46,106 nucleotides of DNA from Myxosarcina sp. GI1 (GCF_000756305.1 NZ_JRFE01000010.1:21932-68037), one strand, 5' to 3'; positions 7,566-18,000 are shown, numbered from the stretch's first letter. Numbers and translations: made by a program. The notes: generated by a model from the letters alone, not told the origin.

Positions 7566-10253
7566 CTAAATAGTAGTAAAATCCGTTGCTGTTAAGGCAG
7601 TTGTATCGACACCTTCTAAGTTTGCCAACACTTCTTTACCTGAGAGAATGCTGTTGCCTGAGAAAGTTAAATCGTTGAAACTCAAACCGTTTGCCAAACC
7701 AATAAGATCTTCACCGAAGTCTTGGATAGTATCCGTACCTTCTCCAGAAGCAATAACAAAGGTATCTTTTCCATTGCCACCGATGAGAGTGTCATCACCA
7801 AGACCGCCATTGAGCAGATCTTTACCATTGCCGCCTTCTAGTAAGTCATCTCCTGCTAAACCGACAAGGGTATCTTGTCCGTTACCGCCAGACAATTTAT
7901 CGTTACCCGCGCCACCTGTGAGACTATCCTTACCGTTGCCGCCTTCTAGCACTATAGGTTCTGGTGCTGCTATTACTACGCTAGCAACTACTGGATCGTG
8001 ATCGCTGGCACTTTGTTCGGTTTCGGCAAATTCTGCATTGAGATGAACAATATCTATATTGGCATCATTTAATAAACTATCGCTTACTAAAACATGGTCT
8101 AATTCTTGAGAATTGCCTTCAAAAATGAAGCTATAGCGTTCGTCTTCGGGAATATTATTGATGAGATTGGTAAGAACTGCTTCACCACCAGGCATAGTAT
8201 CCTGTCCGTTGTTAGTGCTAACAGTAGTACCAGCCAGAATGTCGAGAGGAGAAATAAACTCAAACTCGTTCAAGTCGCCGACAACAGCTATATTAGCATC
8301 GTCATCGTTGGCAAAAATACCATCGACAAAATCATTAACCGCTTGCGCCTGTTCCCTACGTTCGTCCAAACTGCCATTGACGGTAGGATCTTCTTGTAGT
8401 TCTTCAAAAGGCTGGTCTACACCTAAAATGGGACTGCTGCCCCCTTTAGAAGAAAAGTGGTTATCAATGACGGTAACGGTTTGGTTGTTAAACTCAAAGT
8501 CGGCAACTAAGGGTAAACGCGCTCCATTAAAAGGACTACCAGAACTTTGGTCGCCAATCGGACGCACCGAACCTTCGACTAAATCGACTCGGCTGGGATC
8601 GTACAAAAAGGCAGTGCGGATGTTACCCCCAGGCTGACCGCCACTTTGGTCATCCACGATAAAAGTGTTGTCGATAAATTCGTATTGAGAACCGCCAGCA
8701 GCAGCAATTTCATCAACTAATAACTGCAAAGTTTCGCTTGCAGAGGTAACATTACTATTTACCGAACCATCATTATCTTGAACTTCTTGTAAGCCAACAA
8801 TATCGGGAGTATTGAGATTATTAACAATATCATTGGCGATCGCGCTAAAGCGACCATCAGCTACATCAGTATCGCCATCGCTATCGTTGGGATCGAGGTT
8901 GAGTACGTTATAGGTAGCCACAGTTAGCTCGTCTGCGTCTCCTAAAACTGCTGTAGATTCGGGTGCAATTCCAGAGTTGATAGCATTAAAAGCTTCTGTA
9001 GGATAGATTTCAAAATTACCAAAGCTGTAGCCGACTACTCCCGTAACGTCTTTTAGTTGCGCTTCTACATCGACGCTAGGAAGATCGAAATCGAAAATAC
9101 CTTCATCTTCGTCAATTTGGACTCGTTCGGGGTTAAAGTCATCGGGACTAATATTAAGAGTACCGCGATCGCTCAATCCTGTTGCCCCAGCACCATTATC
9201 GACAACGGTAAAGATTTCGTCAAAGCCATTGGTACCAGAAACAGCTACAGCATTCTGTGCCGTAACGCGCATTGCTTCTAAGGATTCAAAGAAGTCAAGT
9301 CCGTCAGCAGCAGGATCGTAGCTATTTGGACTGTCGTCAATACTTTCTGTAGGAGGTACTCTTTCGCCACCAATAATTACCGCATTGGGAAGCGTATTGC
9401 CAGTAGAAAGAGTAGTAATTGTAGGACTGCCAGAAATTTGTGTAGTAGAAAGGTTGCCAGACGCAGCACCGCCAGGAGTAAATTCACTTACCGTACCGCT
9501 TACCTGTAGTTCGTCGCCTACGCTTACGCCAGGAGCGGAATTAGTAAAGACGAAAAGCGCGTCGGAAGTAGCAAGTTCGCCATCGCCACTAGGATCTTGT
9601 AGATAAAATCCGTTAGTATCTACTGCGGTAACAATACCTGTGGTTGTTACAGATTTACCTGCTAAGGGTGAAGTTTGAGCTGCTCCCTGAATATTATAAA
9701 TAGGAGTTAAGGTCGGATCGCCATTACCATTGCCGCCACCATCGTCACCATAACTACCTAACCCATCGAAAGTATCTTGAGGAAAACCATCCCACTCAAC
9801 CGCAGGATCGAATTCATTATTAGGGCTGGTATCTCCGTCCACAACACTAGTCTTACGCCGCAATGTATTGTTTGCCGTAGAAGTATCGCCACTCCCCCAT
9901 TCGGAACCAGGATCGAATCCAATTTGACCTAGTGAATCGATAACCGTATCATCTTTACTCAAAACTACAGCATCATTGCCGTTGAAAAAATTGCTGCTGC
10001 TAGTTTGGTCGGTTACATTTAAGATAGCTGGAACGGCACCATCATCAGCTGCTACAAAAACATCGCCATCAGCTACCGTTCCTGTCAGATTGATTACAGT
10101 ACTAGCAGAAGTATTACCGTTAAAATAAAAGTTAAGGTTGTAGTTCTCTGCTGCTAAATCGATCGCATTGCCCGTATTGTTATAAATTTCGAGTGCTTTA
10201 TTAAAACTACTGCCCTCAATATATTCTGAAATAAATAAATCTGTGCTAGCCAT
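7566..10253 (-). CDS. Secreted RTX-tailed extracellular nuclease (ExeM/NucH-like)
   Basis: 895 residues. Lamin-tail-like domain (~1-135: DLFISEYIEGSSFNKALEIY), OB-fold region (~185-290: VTTTGIVTAVDTNGFYLQDP), endonuclease/exonuclease/phosphatase domain (~440-770: TVATYNVLNLD, DIVGLQEVQD, VIDNHFSSKGG, VVGDLNEF, SDHDPVVAS), then glycine-aspartate nonapeptide repeats (~775-835: GGAGNDKLSGGNGQDTL) and a C-terminal tail. The architecture matches extracellular DNases that let bacteria use DNA as a phosphate source. RTX repeats bind calcium after type I secretion, and there is no N-terminal signal peptide, which agrees. It follows the same direction as the downstream phytase/PhoD fusion, with 240 bases between. 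Confidence 0.85.
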   Translation of the reverse strand: MASTDLFISEYIEGSSFNKALEIYNNTGNAIDLAAENYNLNFYFNGNTSASTVINLTGTVADGDVFVAADDGAVPAILNVTDQTSSSNFFNGNDAVVLSKDDTVIDSLGQIGFDPGSEWGSGDTSTANNTLRRKTSVVDGDTSPNNEFDPAVEWDGFPQDTFDGLGSYGDDGGGNGNGDPTLTPIYNIQGAAQTSPLAGKSVTTTGIVTAVDTNGFYLQDPSGDGELATSDALFVFTNSAPGVSVGDELQVSGTVSEFTPGGAASGNLSTTQISGSPTITTLSTGNTLPNAVIIGGERVPPTESIDDSPNSYDPAADGLDFFESLEAMRVTAQNAVAVSGTNGFDEIFTVVDNGAGATGLSDRGTLNISPDDFNPERVQIDEDEGIFDFDLPSVDVEAQLKDVTGVVGYSFGNFEIYPTEAFNAINSGIAPESTAVLGDADELTVATYNVLNLDPNDSDGDTDVADGRFSAIANDIVNNLNTPDIVGLQEVQDNDGSVNSNVTSASETLQLLVDEIAAAGGSQYEFIDNTFIVDDQSGGQPGGNIRTAFLYDPSRVDLVEGSVRPIGDQSSGSPFNGARLPLVADFEFNNQTVTVIDNHFSSKGGSSPILGVDQPFEELQEDPTVNGSLDERREQAQAVNDFVDGIFANDDDANIAVVGDLNEFEFISPLDILAGTTVSTNNGQDTMPGGEAVLTNLINNIPEDERYSFIFEGNSQELDHVLVSDSLLNDANIDIVHLNAEFAETEQSASDHDPVVASVVIAAPEPIVLEGGNGKDSLTGGAGNDKLSGGNGQDTLVGLAGDDLLEGGNGKDLLNGGLGDDTLIGGNGKDTFVIASGEGTDTIQDFGEDLIGLANGLSFNDLTFSGNSILSGKEVLANLEGVDTTALTATDFTTI

Positions 10254-10401
10254 AGAATAATCAAATAATTAGGATATAGCGCTCGCGACAAGCTTGTATG
10301 GTTGCAGTTTTAAACGGCACTCTGTATTCCGTCTAAAAACTTGCCCCGTACTATCTATCAGTAAATTTCTTGTCAAGATACTCTAATAATTTCCCAGTCT
10401 T

Positions 10402-10431
10402 GTGTAAACAGAAAATAAAGCCGTAGTTAAG
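10402..10431 (-). promoter_or_regulatory. Pho-box-like repeat upstream of the RTX nuclease
   Basis: On the minus strand: CTTAACTA, 3 bases, CTTTATTT, 3 bases, GTTTACAC. This is the 11-bp period of the cyanobacterial PhoB (SphR) box, whose octamer as I recall is close to YTTAAYYW. Only the first octamer is perfect. It lies ~150 bases before the start of the nuclease gene. Confidence 0.35.
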
Positions 10432-10514
10432 CAAACATTAGCAAATTAGCAAAAAATCCAAAAATTTTATCCTAGAGAAATTAAGTCGATCGCAAAAGTT
10501 TCTAGCCTGTGAAA

Positions 10515-10551
10515 CTTAACTACAGCATAATCTATAGTTAATCTTTAACCT
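10515..10551 (+). promoter_or_regulatory. Pho-box-like repeat upstream of phnM
   Basis: CTTAACTA (10515), CATAATCT (10526) and GTTAATCT (10537) follow each other at 11-bp spacing, and an overlapping perfect octamer TTTAACCT lies at 10544. This fits a binding array for the phosphate-starvation regulator (PhoB/SphR) about 45-80 bases before the phnM start. The 342-base spacer 10254-10595 holds this and the nuclease box, and nothing else that I recognise. Confidence 0.45.
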
Positions 10552-10595
10552 ATCACCAAGCATTAAACTGCTTCTTGTAGTCAAATGCGATCGCG

Positions 10596-11744
10596 ATGAA
10601 AAAGTTTGCAATTGAAGGAGCAAATATTCTTACTCCTACAGGTTGGTTAAAAAATGGCACTGCGGTAATCAAAAACGGTAAGTTTATTTCTATAGATAAA
10701 GCTAATAGTCCTAAAATACCTACAATAGCTGCCAAAGGATTGCTAATGCTACCAGGGATAGTAGATATACACGGTGATGCCTTTGAAAGAGCGATCGCGC
10801 CCCGTCCTGGTGTGCGTTTTCTCCTTAAAATGGCTATAGAAGAAAATGACCGTAATTTAATCGCCGCAGGGATTACTACTTTTTTCTATTCGATTACCGA
10901 CTCTTACGAACCGGGGTTACGCAGTCGCGATACTGCCAGAGAAATTATTAATTTCGTATTGGATAAAGGAAAGCAAAGTTTAAAAGCCGACAGCAGAATT
11001 CATATTCGTCACGAACAGGCTAATACAGATAACTATAGCGAACTGTGCGATTGGCTCAAACAAGGAAAAATTCAGCTTTTGTCTTTAAACGATCATCTTC
11101 CCCCAGCAGGAGACGAATATAAACTCAATCGTCATCTCAACAGTTTGCGCCGCAGACACAAGATGACAGATGTAGAGTTGCAGAATTTAATTCAAACTGC
11201 TTTAGGTAATAGAGAAAAAGGACTACAGCAACTTGAGGAGTTAGTTACTCTCGCTCATCAACACGATATACCTTTAGCTTCCCATGATGACGATACCGAA
11301 GCCAAAGTAGAGTTAAGTGCCAAACGCAGAGTATCTATTGCTGAATTTCCAGCTACTATCGAACTCGCCGCTAAATCTAGAGACTACGGTGCGTCGGTGC
11401 TGATGGGTGCGCCAAATCTAATTCGAGGTGGTTCTCATGTAGGCTGGATGAGTGTAGAAGCAGCAGCCAAAGCAGGCGTTATCGATTGTCTTTGTTCTGA
11501 CTATCACTATCCTTCTCTATTTCACGCACCTTTTAAGTTATCAGAATTAGGCATTATGCCTTTAGAACGAGCTTGGAAACTGGTTTCGGCATATCCTGCA
11601 AAAGCTGCGGGAATTGAAAATAGTAAAGGTAGTAATGCTGCTGGCTGTGATGCAGATTTTCTATTAATTCAACCTAACAATCCTTATCCTAGCGCGATCG
11701 TGTCTGTTTATGTCGCAGGTAAAGAAGTCGCACGCTATCAATAA
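10596..11744 (+). CDS. phnM: PhnM, alpha-D-ribose 1-methylphosphonate 5-triphosphate diphosphatase
   Basis: 382 residues, the usual PhnM length. Amidohydrolase-type metal-binding motifs are present: LPGIVDIHGDAFERAI near residue 55, RHEQAN in the middle, SHDDDTEAKV, and the late CSDYHYPS. PhnM removes pyrophosphate from ribose-1-methylphosphonate 5-triphosphate, the second step of the C-P lyase route. It heads a plus-strand group with the HD-domain and GNAT genes (gaps 24 and 3 bases), which suggests one transcript, probably switched on by phosphate starvation through the upstream octamers. PhnP and PhnN, which often finish the pathway, are not in this window. Confidence 0.93.
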   Translation: MKKFAIEGANILTPTGWLKNGTAVIKNGKFISIDKANSPKIPTIAAKGLLMLPGIVDIHGDAFERAIAPRPGVRFLLKMAIEENDRNLIAAGITTFFYSITDSYEPGLRSRDTAREIINFVLDKGKQSLKADSRIHIRHEQANTDNYSELCDWLKQGKIQLLSLNDHLPPAGDEYKLNRHLNSLRRRHKMTDVELQNLIQTALGNREKGLQQLEELVTLAHQHDIPLASHDDDTEAKVELSAKRRVSIAEFPATIELAAKSRDYGASVLMGAPNLIRGGSHVGWMSVEAAAKAGVIDCLCSDYHYPSLFHAPFKLSELGIMPLERAWKLVSAYPAKAAGIENSKGSNAAGCDADFLLIQPNNPYPSAIVSVYVAGKEVARYQ

Positions 11745-11768
11745 ATTTTAAAAAACTGGTAAATAAAC

Positions 11769-12311
11769 ATGAACTATGACCTAACCGAGATTATTGAAAT
11801 TCTATCTACCAAAGGACACGAACAATATGGCACTGAAGCAGTAAGCCAACTCGAACACGCCTTACAATGCGCTACTCTAGCAGAAAAAGATAATTCTTCT
11901 GCCGAACTAATTACCTCCTCACTACTTCACGATTTCGGTCATTTAGTTCATAACTTGGGAGAAGATGCAGCAACCAGAGGTATAGACGATCGCCACGAAT
12001 ATCGCGCTTTGAGTTATCTTGAAAAGATATTTAGTCCTGCCGTAACCGAACCAATTAGAATGCACGTAGCAGCAAAAAGATATCTTTGTGCTACCGATTT
12101 TAATTACTGGGCGAGTTTATCACCAGCTTCTAAGACTAGCCTGAAATTACAAGGCGGTATTTTTTCACCAGAAGCAGCAATAAAGTTTAGACAACAATCT
12201 TTTGCCGAGGATGCAATTAAATTGAGAGTTTGGGACGATCTGGCTAAGGTAAAAAATTTGACTACACCCGATTTAAAGCATTTTATGGCGATTGTTGAAA
12301 CTTGTTGTTAA
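11769..12311 (+). CDS. PhnZ-like HD-domain oxygenase associated with phosphonate breakdown
   Basis: 180 residues with the HD-domain metal set: His30, His55-Asp56 (LLHDFGH), His77 and His100 plus a late Asp. Tyr20 and Glu23 stand 10 and 7 residues before His30, and Lys104 four after His100, the same spacing as the Tyr/Glu/Lys that bind substrate in PhnZ as I recall it. PhnZ is a mixed-valent di-iron oxygenase that cleaves 2-amino-1-hydroxyethylphosphonate to glycine and phosphate. A phn cluster location is known for this HD family. No phnY dioxygenase partner is visible, so its substrate here is open. Confidence 0.75.
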   Translation: MNYDLTEIIEILSTKGHEQYGTEAVSQLEHALQCATLAEKDNSSAELITSSLLHDFGHLVHNLGEDAATRGIDDRHEYRALSYLEKIFSPAVTEPIRMHVAAKRYLCATDFNYWASLSPASKTSLKLQGGIFSPEAAIKFRQQSFAEDAIKLRVWDDLAKVKNLTTPDLKHFMAIVETCC

Positions 12312-12314
12312 TCG

Positions 12315-12773
12315 ATGCAAAATTTTGATATCCGTATTGCTACCAAAGACGATTTACCGACTCTCAATCATCTCTATGCAGATATGGATAACAAACCATT
12401 AATGAGCGAAGAACAAATAACAAAAATTTGGCAGAAAATACAGCAGGTTCCTGACTATTACATTTATCTTGCTTATCTAGAAGAATTGGCAATTGGTACT
12501 TTTAGTTTGTTGTTTGTACCGACAATGATGCATCCAGTTTTTCACAAATCGGCTCTTCTCGATGCCGTTACAATTGTTAGTAGTTATCGAGGAAGAGGTT
12601 ACGGCAAACAAATGATGCGTGAGGCATTAAAAATTAGTGCCGAAGCTGGTTGCTACAAAGTTACCCTTTCTTCTAATCTGAAGCGCGATCGCACTCATAA
12701 ATTTTATCAATCTTTAGGTTTTAAGCAACATGGCTGGAGTTTTAGTTATCAACTACAATCAACTGATAATTAA
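12315..12773 (+). CDS. GNAT acetyltransferase, PhnO-like position
   Basis: 152 residues with a GNAT fold: an N-terminal DIRIATKDDLPTLNHLYADM, the acetyl-CoA loop VVSSYRGRGYGKQMMREAL and the ending THKFYQSLGFKQHGWSF. In phn clusters the GNAT PhnO acetylates aminoalkylphosphonates, which helps C-P lyase handle aminophosphonates. Position directly behind phnM and the HD gene (3-base gap) supports such a role, but sequence alone does not prove the substrate. Confidence 0.7.
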   Translation: MQNFDIRIATKDDLPTLNHLYADMDNKPLMSEEQITKIWQKIQQVPDYYIYLAYLEELAIGTFSLLFVPTMMHPVFHKSALLDAVTIVSSYRGRGYGKQMMREALKISAEAGCYKVTLSSNLKRDRTHKFYQSLGFKQHGWSFSYQLQSTDN

Positions 12774-12786
12774 CGATTGTCTATTA

Positions 12787-13520
12787 TCAATTGTCTCCAA
12801 ATATCAACTCTCGCGAACACAAACTATTTCTGACTTCTTCATCATGAAAAATGCCAATTAAAGCACAGCCTTGTTTTTTTTAGCTATTAGTAGATCGACT
12901 ACAACTTGGCGATTTTTGGCATCTAAAGCCGAGGTAGGTTCGTCTAATAAAAAAATTGGATAGTCTACAGCTAAAGCGCGAGCGATATTTACTCTTTGTT
13001 TTTCGCCACCAGAGAAAGTAGTGGGAGATAGTTGCCATAGTCTTTCTGGTAAGTTGAGCAAACTAAAAAGTTCTTGGATTTTTCTATAAGCTGTATCGAT
13101 ATCTATTCCCAATTCCAATAAGGGTTCTACGGCAACATCTAAAGCTGGTACGCGAGGAATTACTCTTAAAAACTGACTGACATAGCCAATTGTTTTCTGT
13201 CTAACTTCAATTACTTCATGGGGTTGTAACTGTGCTAAATCTACCCAATTATCTTCATGTTTTAGCCAAATTTCACCATCATCAATACCATAGTTACCGT
13301 ATAAAGCCTTCATAAAAGTAGATTTACCCGAACCAGATACGCCTGTTAAAGCAACACATTCCCCTGCTTTTACTTCTAAATTGACATTTTCCAAGACGGG
13401 TAATTTAATTCCACCTTGATTGTGTAACGTGAATTGTTTAAATATTCGTGTGGCATATAAAAGAGTAACGCTAGCAAGAGCAATTGCAGGCTGTTCGATT
13501 GTTAATTTTTCAACATTCAT
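12787..13520 (-). pseudogene. phnL: PhnL with a frameshift in a homopolymer near its C-terminus
   Basis: The frame from 13520 encodes 220 residues: FTLHNQGGIKLPVL, Walker A GVSGSGKST, signature FSGGEKQRVNIAR and Walker B IFLLDEPTSALD, then stops at 12858. Just before the stop a run of eight A (minus strand; T8 at 12874-12881) shifts the frame. In the +1-shifted frame the expected PhnL ending follows (GCALIGIFHDEEVRN) and stops at 12787, with a shortened tail. PhnL is the second ABC-type ATPase of the C-P lyase complex and binds on PhnK. The missing His of the H-loop (FHDEE) lies beyond the shift. It could be a sequencing error, polymerase slippage making some full protein, or real damage. Confidence 0.8.
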
Positions 13521-13601
13521 AGATATTAGTTACTTTTATTTTTTGGTATTAGATGCTATGGTACAAACCAACTATGTATGTGGGTTGTATCTTTCAAATT
13601 A

Positions 13602-13676
13602 TCAAACGTCTAGTCGCCAGCGATCGCGGTTGCTTAAATCGGTAATAACTTCTGAAGGTAAAGTCGCTAATTTCAT
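13602..13676 (-). CDS. 24-codon ORF between phnK and phnL
   Basis: ATG at 13676 to TGA at 13602 encodes MKLATLPSEVITDLSNRDRW plus four residues. It fills part of the 162-base gap between phnK and phnL, read in the same direction. It has no homologue that I recognise, and could be a translated leader, a coupling peptide or chance. Confidence 0.25.
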   Translation of the reverse strand: MKLATLPSEVITDLSNRDRWRLDV

Positions 13677-13682
13677 TAAATA

Positions 13683-14453
13683 TTATGGTATTAAAGTTGC
13701 ACTAACTAATTGTTGTGTATAAGCATGTTGCGGATCGTCTAAAACTCGATCTGTCAAACCCAACTCTACTATTTGTCCGTTTTTCATTACTAATAAACGG
13801 TGTGCTAATAGCCTGACAACGCCGATATCGTGAGTTACTAAAATAACACTAAGATCGAGATTTCTGACGAGCGATCGTAATAAATCTAAAAGTCTTGCCT
13901 GTACCGAAACATCCAAACCTCCTGTAGGTTCGTCCATAAAAATTAACCGAGGTTTGGTAACTAATACTCTCGCTAACTGTAAACGCTGTTGCATTCCCCC
14001 AGAAAAAGTATAAGGAAAGTTATCCATTCTCTTCGGTGCGATCTCTACTTGTTCTAGCCAATATTTAGCTTCCTCTCTGATATTTCCATAGTGGCGTATT
14101 CCCACGTTTAATAACCTTTCGGCAATATTTGCCCCTGCGGTAACATTCATTCTCAAACCATCGCGAGGATTTTGCTGCACAAATCCCCATTCAGTTTTAG
14201 TTAATTTTCTGTGTTGTGATTCTGGTAATTGTTTAATATTTAAAATCTCATTTTTACTATTAGTGTAAATAACTGTTCCTGCATCTATCTCTAAACTATT
14301 GCCAATACAATTTAATAAAGTAGATTTACCCGATCCAGACTCACCAACAATACCCAATACTTGCCCTGGATAAAGATCGAAAGTAACGCGATCGCAAGCT
14401 TTTACATTGCCATAGTTTTTAGTTAGTTGAGATATATTTAATAATGACTTCAT
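13683..14453 (-). CDS. phnK: PhnK, ABC-type ATPase subunit of C-P lyase
   Basis: 256 residues, normal PhnK length. Walker A GESGSGKST (~residue 34-42), Q-loop WGFVQQNPRDGLRMNV, which is the typical PhnK stretch, signature FSGGMQQRLQLAR, Walker B LIFMDEPTGGLDVSVQ and H-loop ILVTHDIGVVRL. PhnK docks on the PhnGHIJ core and uses ATP during C-P bond cleavage. Although it resembles an oligopeptide transporter ATPase, the DGLR motif and neighbours make it PhnK. It now lies 5.7 kb from phnJ, so it must have its own promoter in the 14.45-15.0 kb spacer. Confidence 0.92.
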   Translation of the reverse strand: MKSLLNISQLTKNYGNVKACDRVTFDLYPGQVLGIVGESGSGKSTLLNCIGNSLEIDAGTVIYTNSKNEILNIKQLPESQHRKLTKTEWGFVQQNPRDGLRMNVTAGANIAERLLNVGIRHYGNIREEAKYWLEQVEIAPKRMDNFPYTFSGGMQQRLQLARVLVTKPRLIFMDEPTGGLDVSVQARLLDLLRSLVRNLDLSVILVTHDIGVVRLLAHRLLVMKNGQIVELGLTDRVLDDPQHAYTQQLVSATLIP

Positions 14454-14529
14454 TACTTTATTTCTTGTCTGTATTTTGATTTACACAACAGTTTCGGTCG
14501 CCGATTTTAATTGATAATTTCGTAAGGAT

Positions 14530-14748
14530 TCAGGTATGAGAATTGGAAATTAAAAAAGGCTGTTTTTCAATATCAACAGAAGCCTTTAAAGCAGAGGCGA
14601 AAAAATTTATCACCGAACGTCCTTGAAAACGACAAGTCTCGATCGCAGTTAAATTACTAGCAATGTCCTCAAATCGCGCCAGAGAACGAGAACCACTAGT
14701 GACTTTTCTTTTAGTAATGTGGACAACTGGCTTAGTTTTTCTCGGTTT
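14530..14748 (-). pseudogene. transposase C-terminal remnant (IS66-like, tentative)
   Basis: A minus-strand frame of 72 codons reads HITKRKVTSGSRSL then ARFEDIASNLTAIETCRFQG and ends at TGA 14530. The SGSRSL ... ETCRxQGRSVxxF ending resembles the C-terminal tail of IS66-family transposases. Nothing before it remains. It sits in the 565-base spacer between phnK and the GDPD gene, exactly where the phn operon is split, so it may mark the insertion event. Confidence 0.5.
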
Positions 14749-14998
14749 CTCGCTGGAGTTTCTTGGCTCATCTTAACTCTTAGATTACCGATACTTCTTT
14801 TTTTATACAATCCCCACCTGAATCCTTATTTTTTATTTATAAAACAAAAGTAACTTTTTGATTTGTTATTAATAGCTTCATATTCTTTTCTTAACCAGAT
14901 CGTGAAATCATATCTAAGTGGTATTAGCGAAACTAATAAATTGCTATTGTCGCTAATTAAAACAGTATTCATGTCAATACTAATTTCTAATTATTTCT

Positions 14999-15017
14999 AG
15001 GTTAAGTAAAAGTTAAA
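14999..15017 (-). promoter_or_regulatory. Pho-box-like pair touching the GDPD start
   Basis: On the minus strand TTTAACTT and CTTAACCT lie 11 bp apart, both perfect matches to the YTTAAYYW octamer. The pair ends one base before the ATG at 15019 and points away from the gene. Confidence 0.4.
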
Positions 15018-15018
15018 C

Positions 15019-18000
15019 ATGGCTAACGAACTAATCGGTTTTGCCTCGCTTCCTGCGGATACTTTTGCCGAAGGACCGCAATCTGGTGCGGATGATGGTG
15101 AAGGTAATCCTATCGAAGCCAACGGTCGAACGGGACCATTTGACGGACAGCCCGTACAGGGTTTTAGCGGCGTACAGTTCGCTCCCGATAATAGCGGTGC
15201 GTTGTGGTTTTTATCCGACAACGGCTTTGGCGCACAAGAAAATAGTACCGACTATTTATTACGTATTTATCAAGCAGATCCCGATTTTGCTGGTGCAGAA
15301 AAGGGAGACGGTAGTGTAGAAGTGCAAAACTTCGTACAGCTATCCGACCCCGATAAGCTAATTCCTTTTAATATTGTCAACGAAAACAGCGAAGAACGTC
15401 TACTTACTGGTAGTGACTTCGATATTGAGTCCTTTGTCTTCGATAGTAATGGCGATATTTGGGTAGGTGATGAATTTGGTCCCTATCTACTTCATTTCGA
15501 TCGAGGTGGCACTTTAATCGAAGCTCCCATTCCCACACCCAATATCCCCAGGCTCAATACTCTTAACGGACAAGACCCCTTAGTAATCGGACATCGTGGT
15601 GCTAGCGGTTTATTACCAGAGCATACCTTAGAAGCTTACCGTGTGGCGATCGCGCAAGGAGCAGACTTTATCGAACCCGATTTAGTTTCTACCAAAGATG
15701 GCGTGTTGATTGCCCGTCACGAGCCAATTTTAGACGATACTACTAATGTCGCAGAGGTATTTGGTGAAGACAGAATGTCTACCAAAATACTCGACGGCGA
15801 AGAAGTTACCGCTTATTTTGCTGAAGATTTTACCTTAGCAGAAATCAAGCAGTTAAGAGCGGTTCAACAAAACGATTTTCGCTCGCAAGAATTTAACGGT
15901 GCTTTTGAAATTCCCACATTTCAAGAAGTCATCGAATTAGTACAAGAAGTCGAGGCGCAAACGGGAGTACAAGTAGGCATCTATCCCGAAACCAAGCATC
16001 CTACTTACTTCGATCTTCAGGACTTATCTCCAGAAGAATCGTTAATTGAAACTTTACAAAAAACGGGATTTACCAATCCCAACCGCATCTTTATTCAATC
16101 CTTTGAGTTTGAAAACTTAATTAAACTACAGGGAATGTTAGATGAAGCAGGTTTGGGCGATATTCCTTTAGTTCAGCTTTATGGAGACACTACTAAAGAT
16201 GCCAGTCCCGAAGATGGTTTCTCCGTTCCTTATGACATTCGTTATAACCTCGAACAGGGTAACGACTTAAAGGCAATTTACGGACAAGAGTTTTTAGCTG
16301 CGGTCGAAAACGGTTTATCTGAAGCTACTACCTATCGTGACATGGATAGTGCCGAATTCTTACAGGTTATTGCCGACCTCTATGCAGAAGGTGCTGGTCC
16401 CTGGAAAAACAATATTCTGCTTAGAGAATCTTTGGAAGAACCAGTTGATGGTAATGACGATGGCGAAGCCGAAATTACCACTCAGCTTACTGGCGAAATT
16501 ACTTCTTTCATCGATGACGCTCACACTGCGGGTTTGCAGGTTCATCCTTACACTTTACGCAACGAAGAACAGTTTTTAACTTTAGAAGCAGACGGTACCC
16601 CTCAAACACCCGAAAGAGAATTCGAGCAGCTAATTCAAATCGGTGCCGATGGCTTCTTCACCGACTTTCCTGGTACTGGAGACAAAGTTAGAGATGCGGT
16701 AGTTGCTGACTTGGTTAAATCTCCCCAAAATCCTGCTTTGGGCGAAGAACAGTTAGCCAACTTGAATCGCTCTCAAGGCTTTGAGGGTATGGCGTTTAGT
16801 CCCGATAATACTACACTCTATCCTTTGCTCGAAGGTCCAGTATTGGGCGATCCCGACAATGCTTTACGCATCTATAAATTCGATCCCGAACGCAGCGAGT
16901 ACAGCGATGAGTTAATTGGCTACTATCCCACCGAAGATTCTCATCCCATTGGCGACTTTACTCCCATTAACGAAAACGAGTTTTTAGTTATCGAACGCGA
17001 TAACAACGAAGGAGAAGAAGCCGAATTCAAAAAAATCTTCAAAATCGATATTTCAAAAGTAGACGAAAACGGTTTTGTCGCTAAAGAAGAAGTTGTCGAT
17101 TTGCTAAATATTGCCGATCCTAACGACCTAAACGAAGACGGCAAAACTTCTTTTTCTTTCCCCTTCGTAACTATCGAAGACGTAGTGGTAGTAGACGAAG
17201 ACACTATCTTAGTCGCCAATGACAATAACTATCCTTTCTCGATGGGCAGAGAAGGCGATATCGACAACAACGAAGTTATTTTGCTCGATTTAGAACAACC
17301 CTTAGATTTAGACCCTACTTTAGGAGGTAGTCCCTTGACAGATACATTGACACCCGATACCGAATCAAAAACTACTTTTGCTCAAGTCGATTCAGGAACT
17401 ACTAGTGTTTTTCTCGATTTACCTTTATTAAAATCGGCAGCAGGAATTACCTTGGTCGATACAGATAGTACAGAAGAACCTTTCTCTGAAGACTTCCAAG
17501 TAGGTTTTCCCATTGAAGATTCATATTTTACATTTGAAACCGATCCTTTTGTTCCTGTAAGCGGTTCTATTAAACATTCAGGAACAGTCACTCTGGGCTT
17601 AGATGACACGGAAGTTACTGTAGGCGATTTCTCGATTGGTTTTGATGAGACAAGAGTCTCAGAAACTGCCAGTGGCTTTTTTGTGGCAGATACAACTGAA
17701 GACGATCTAGAGCTAGAAATTTTGTTTGATGTTGGCACTCCAGGTAGCCTTAACGCTGATGCTGAGTCATTAGAAATTGCTGAGGCAGATTTGTTAGTTG
17801 CCCCAGAATTTGCCGAAGCTTTAGGGGCTGCGGAACTAACTGGTGCAGACGTTGGTGATACCCGTGTTGATGCTTCTGCTATCGAACCCGAAATAACTGT
17901 TGGTGAAACTACTGCGCTGATTCCTCAAGCGGGCAGCTCGTACGCGCCTGAAGATTTGCAGGAAGGCAGTAGTGGCGACACGGATTTTCCTTATGGTGAT

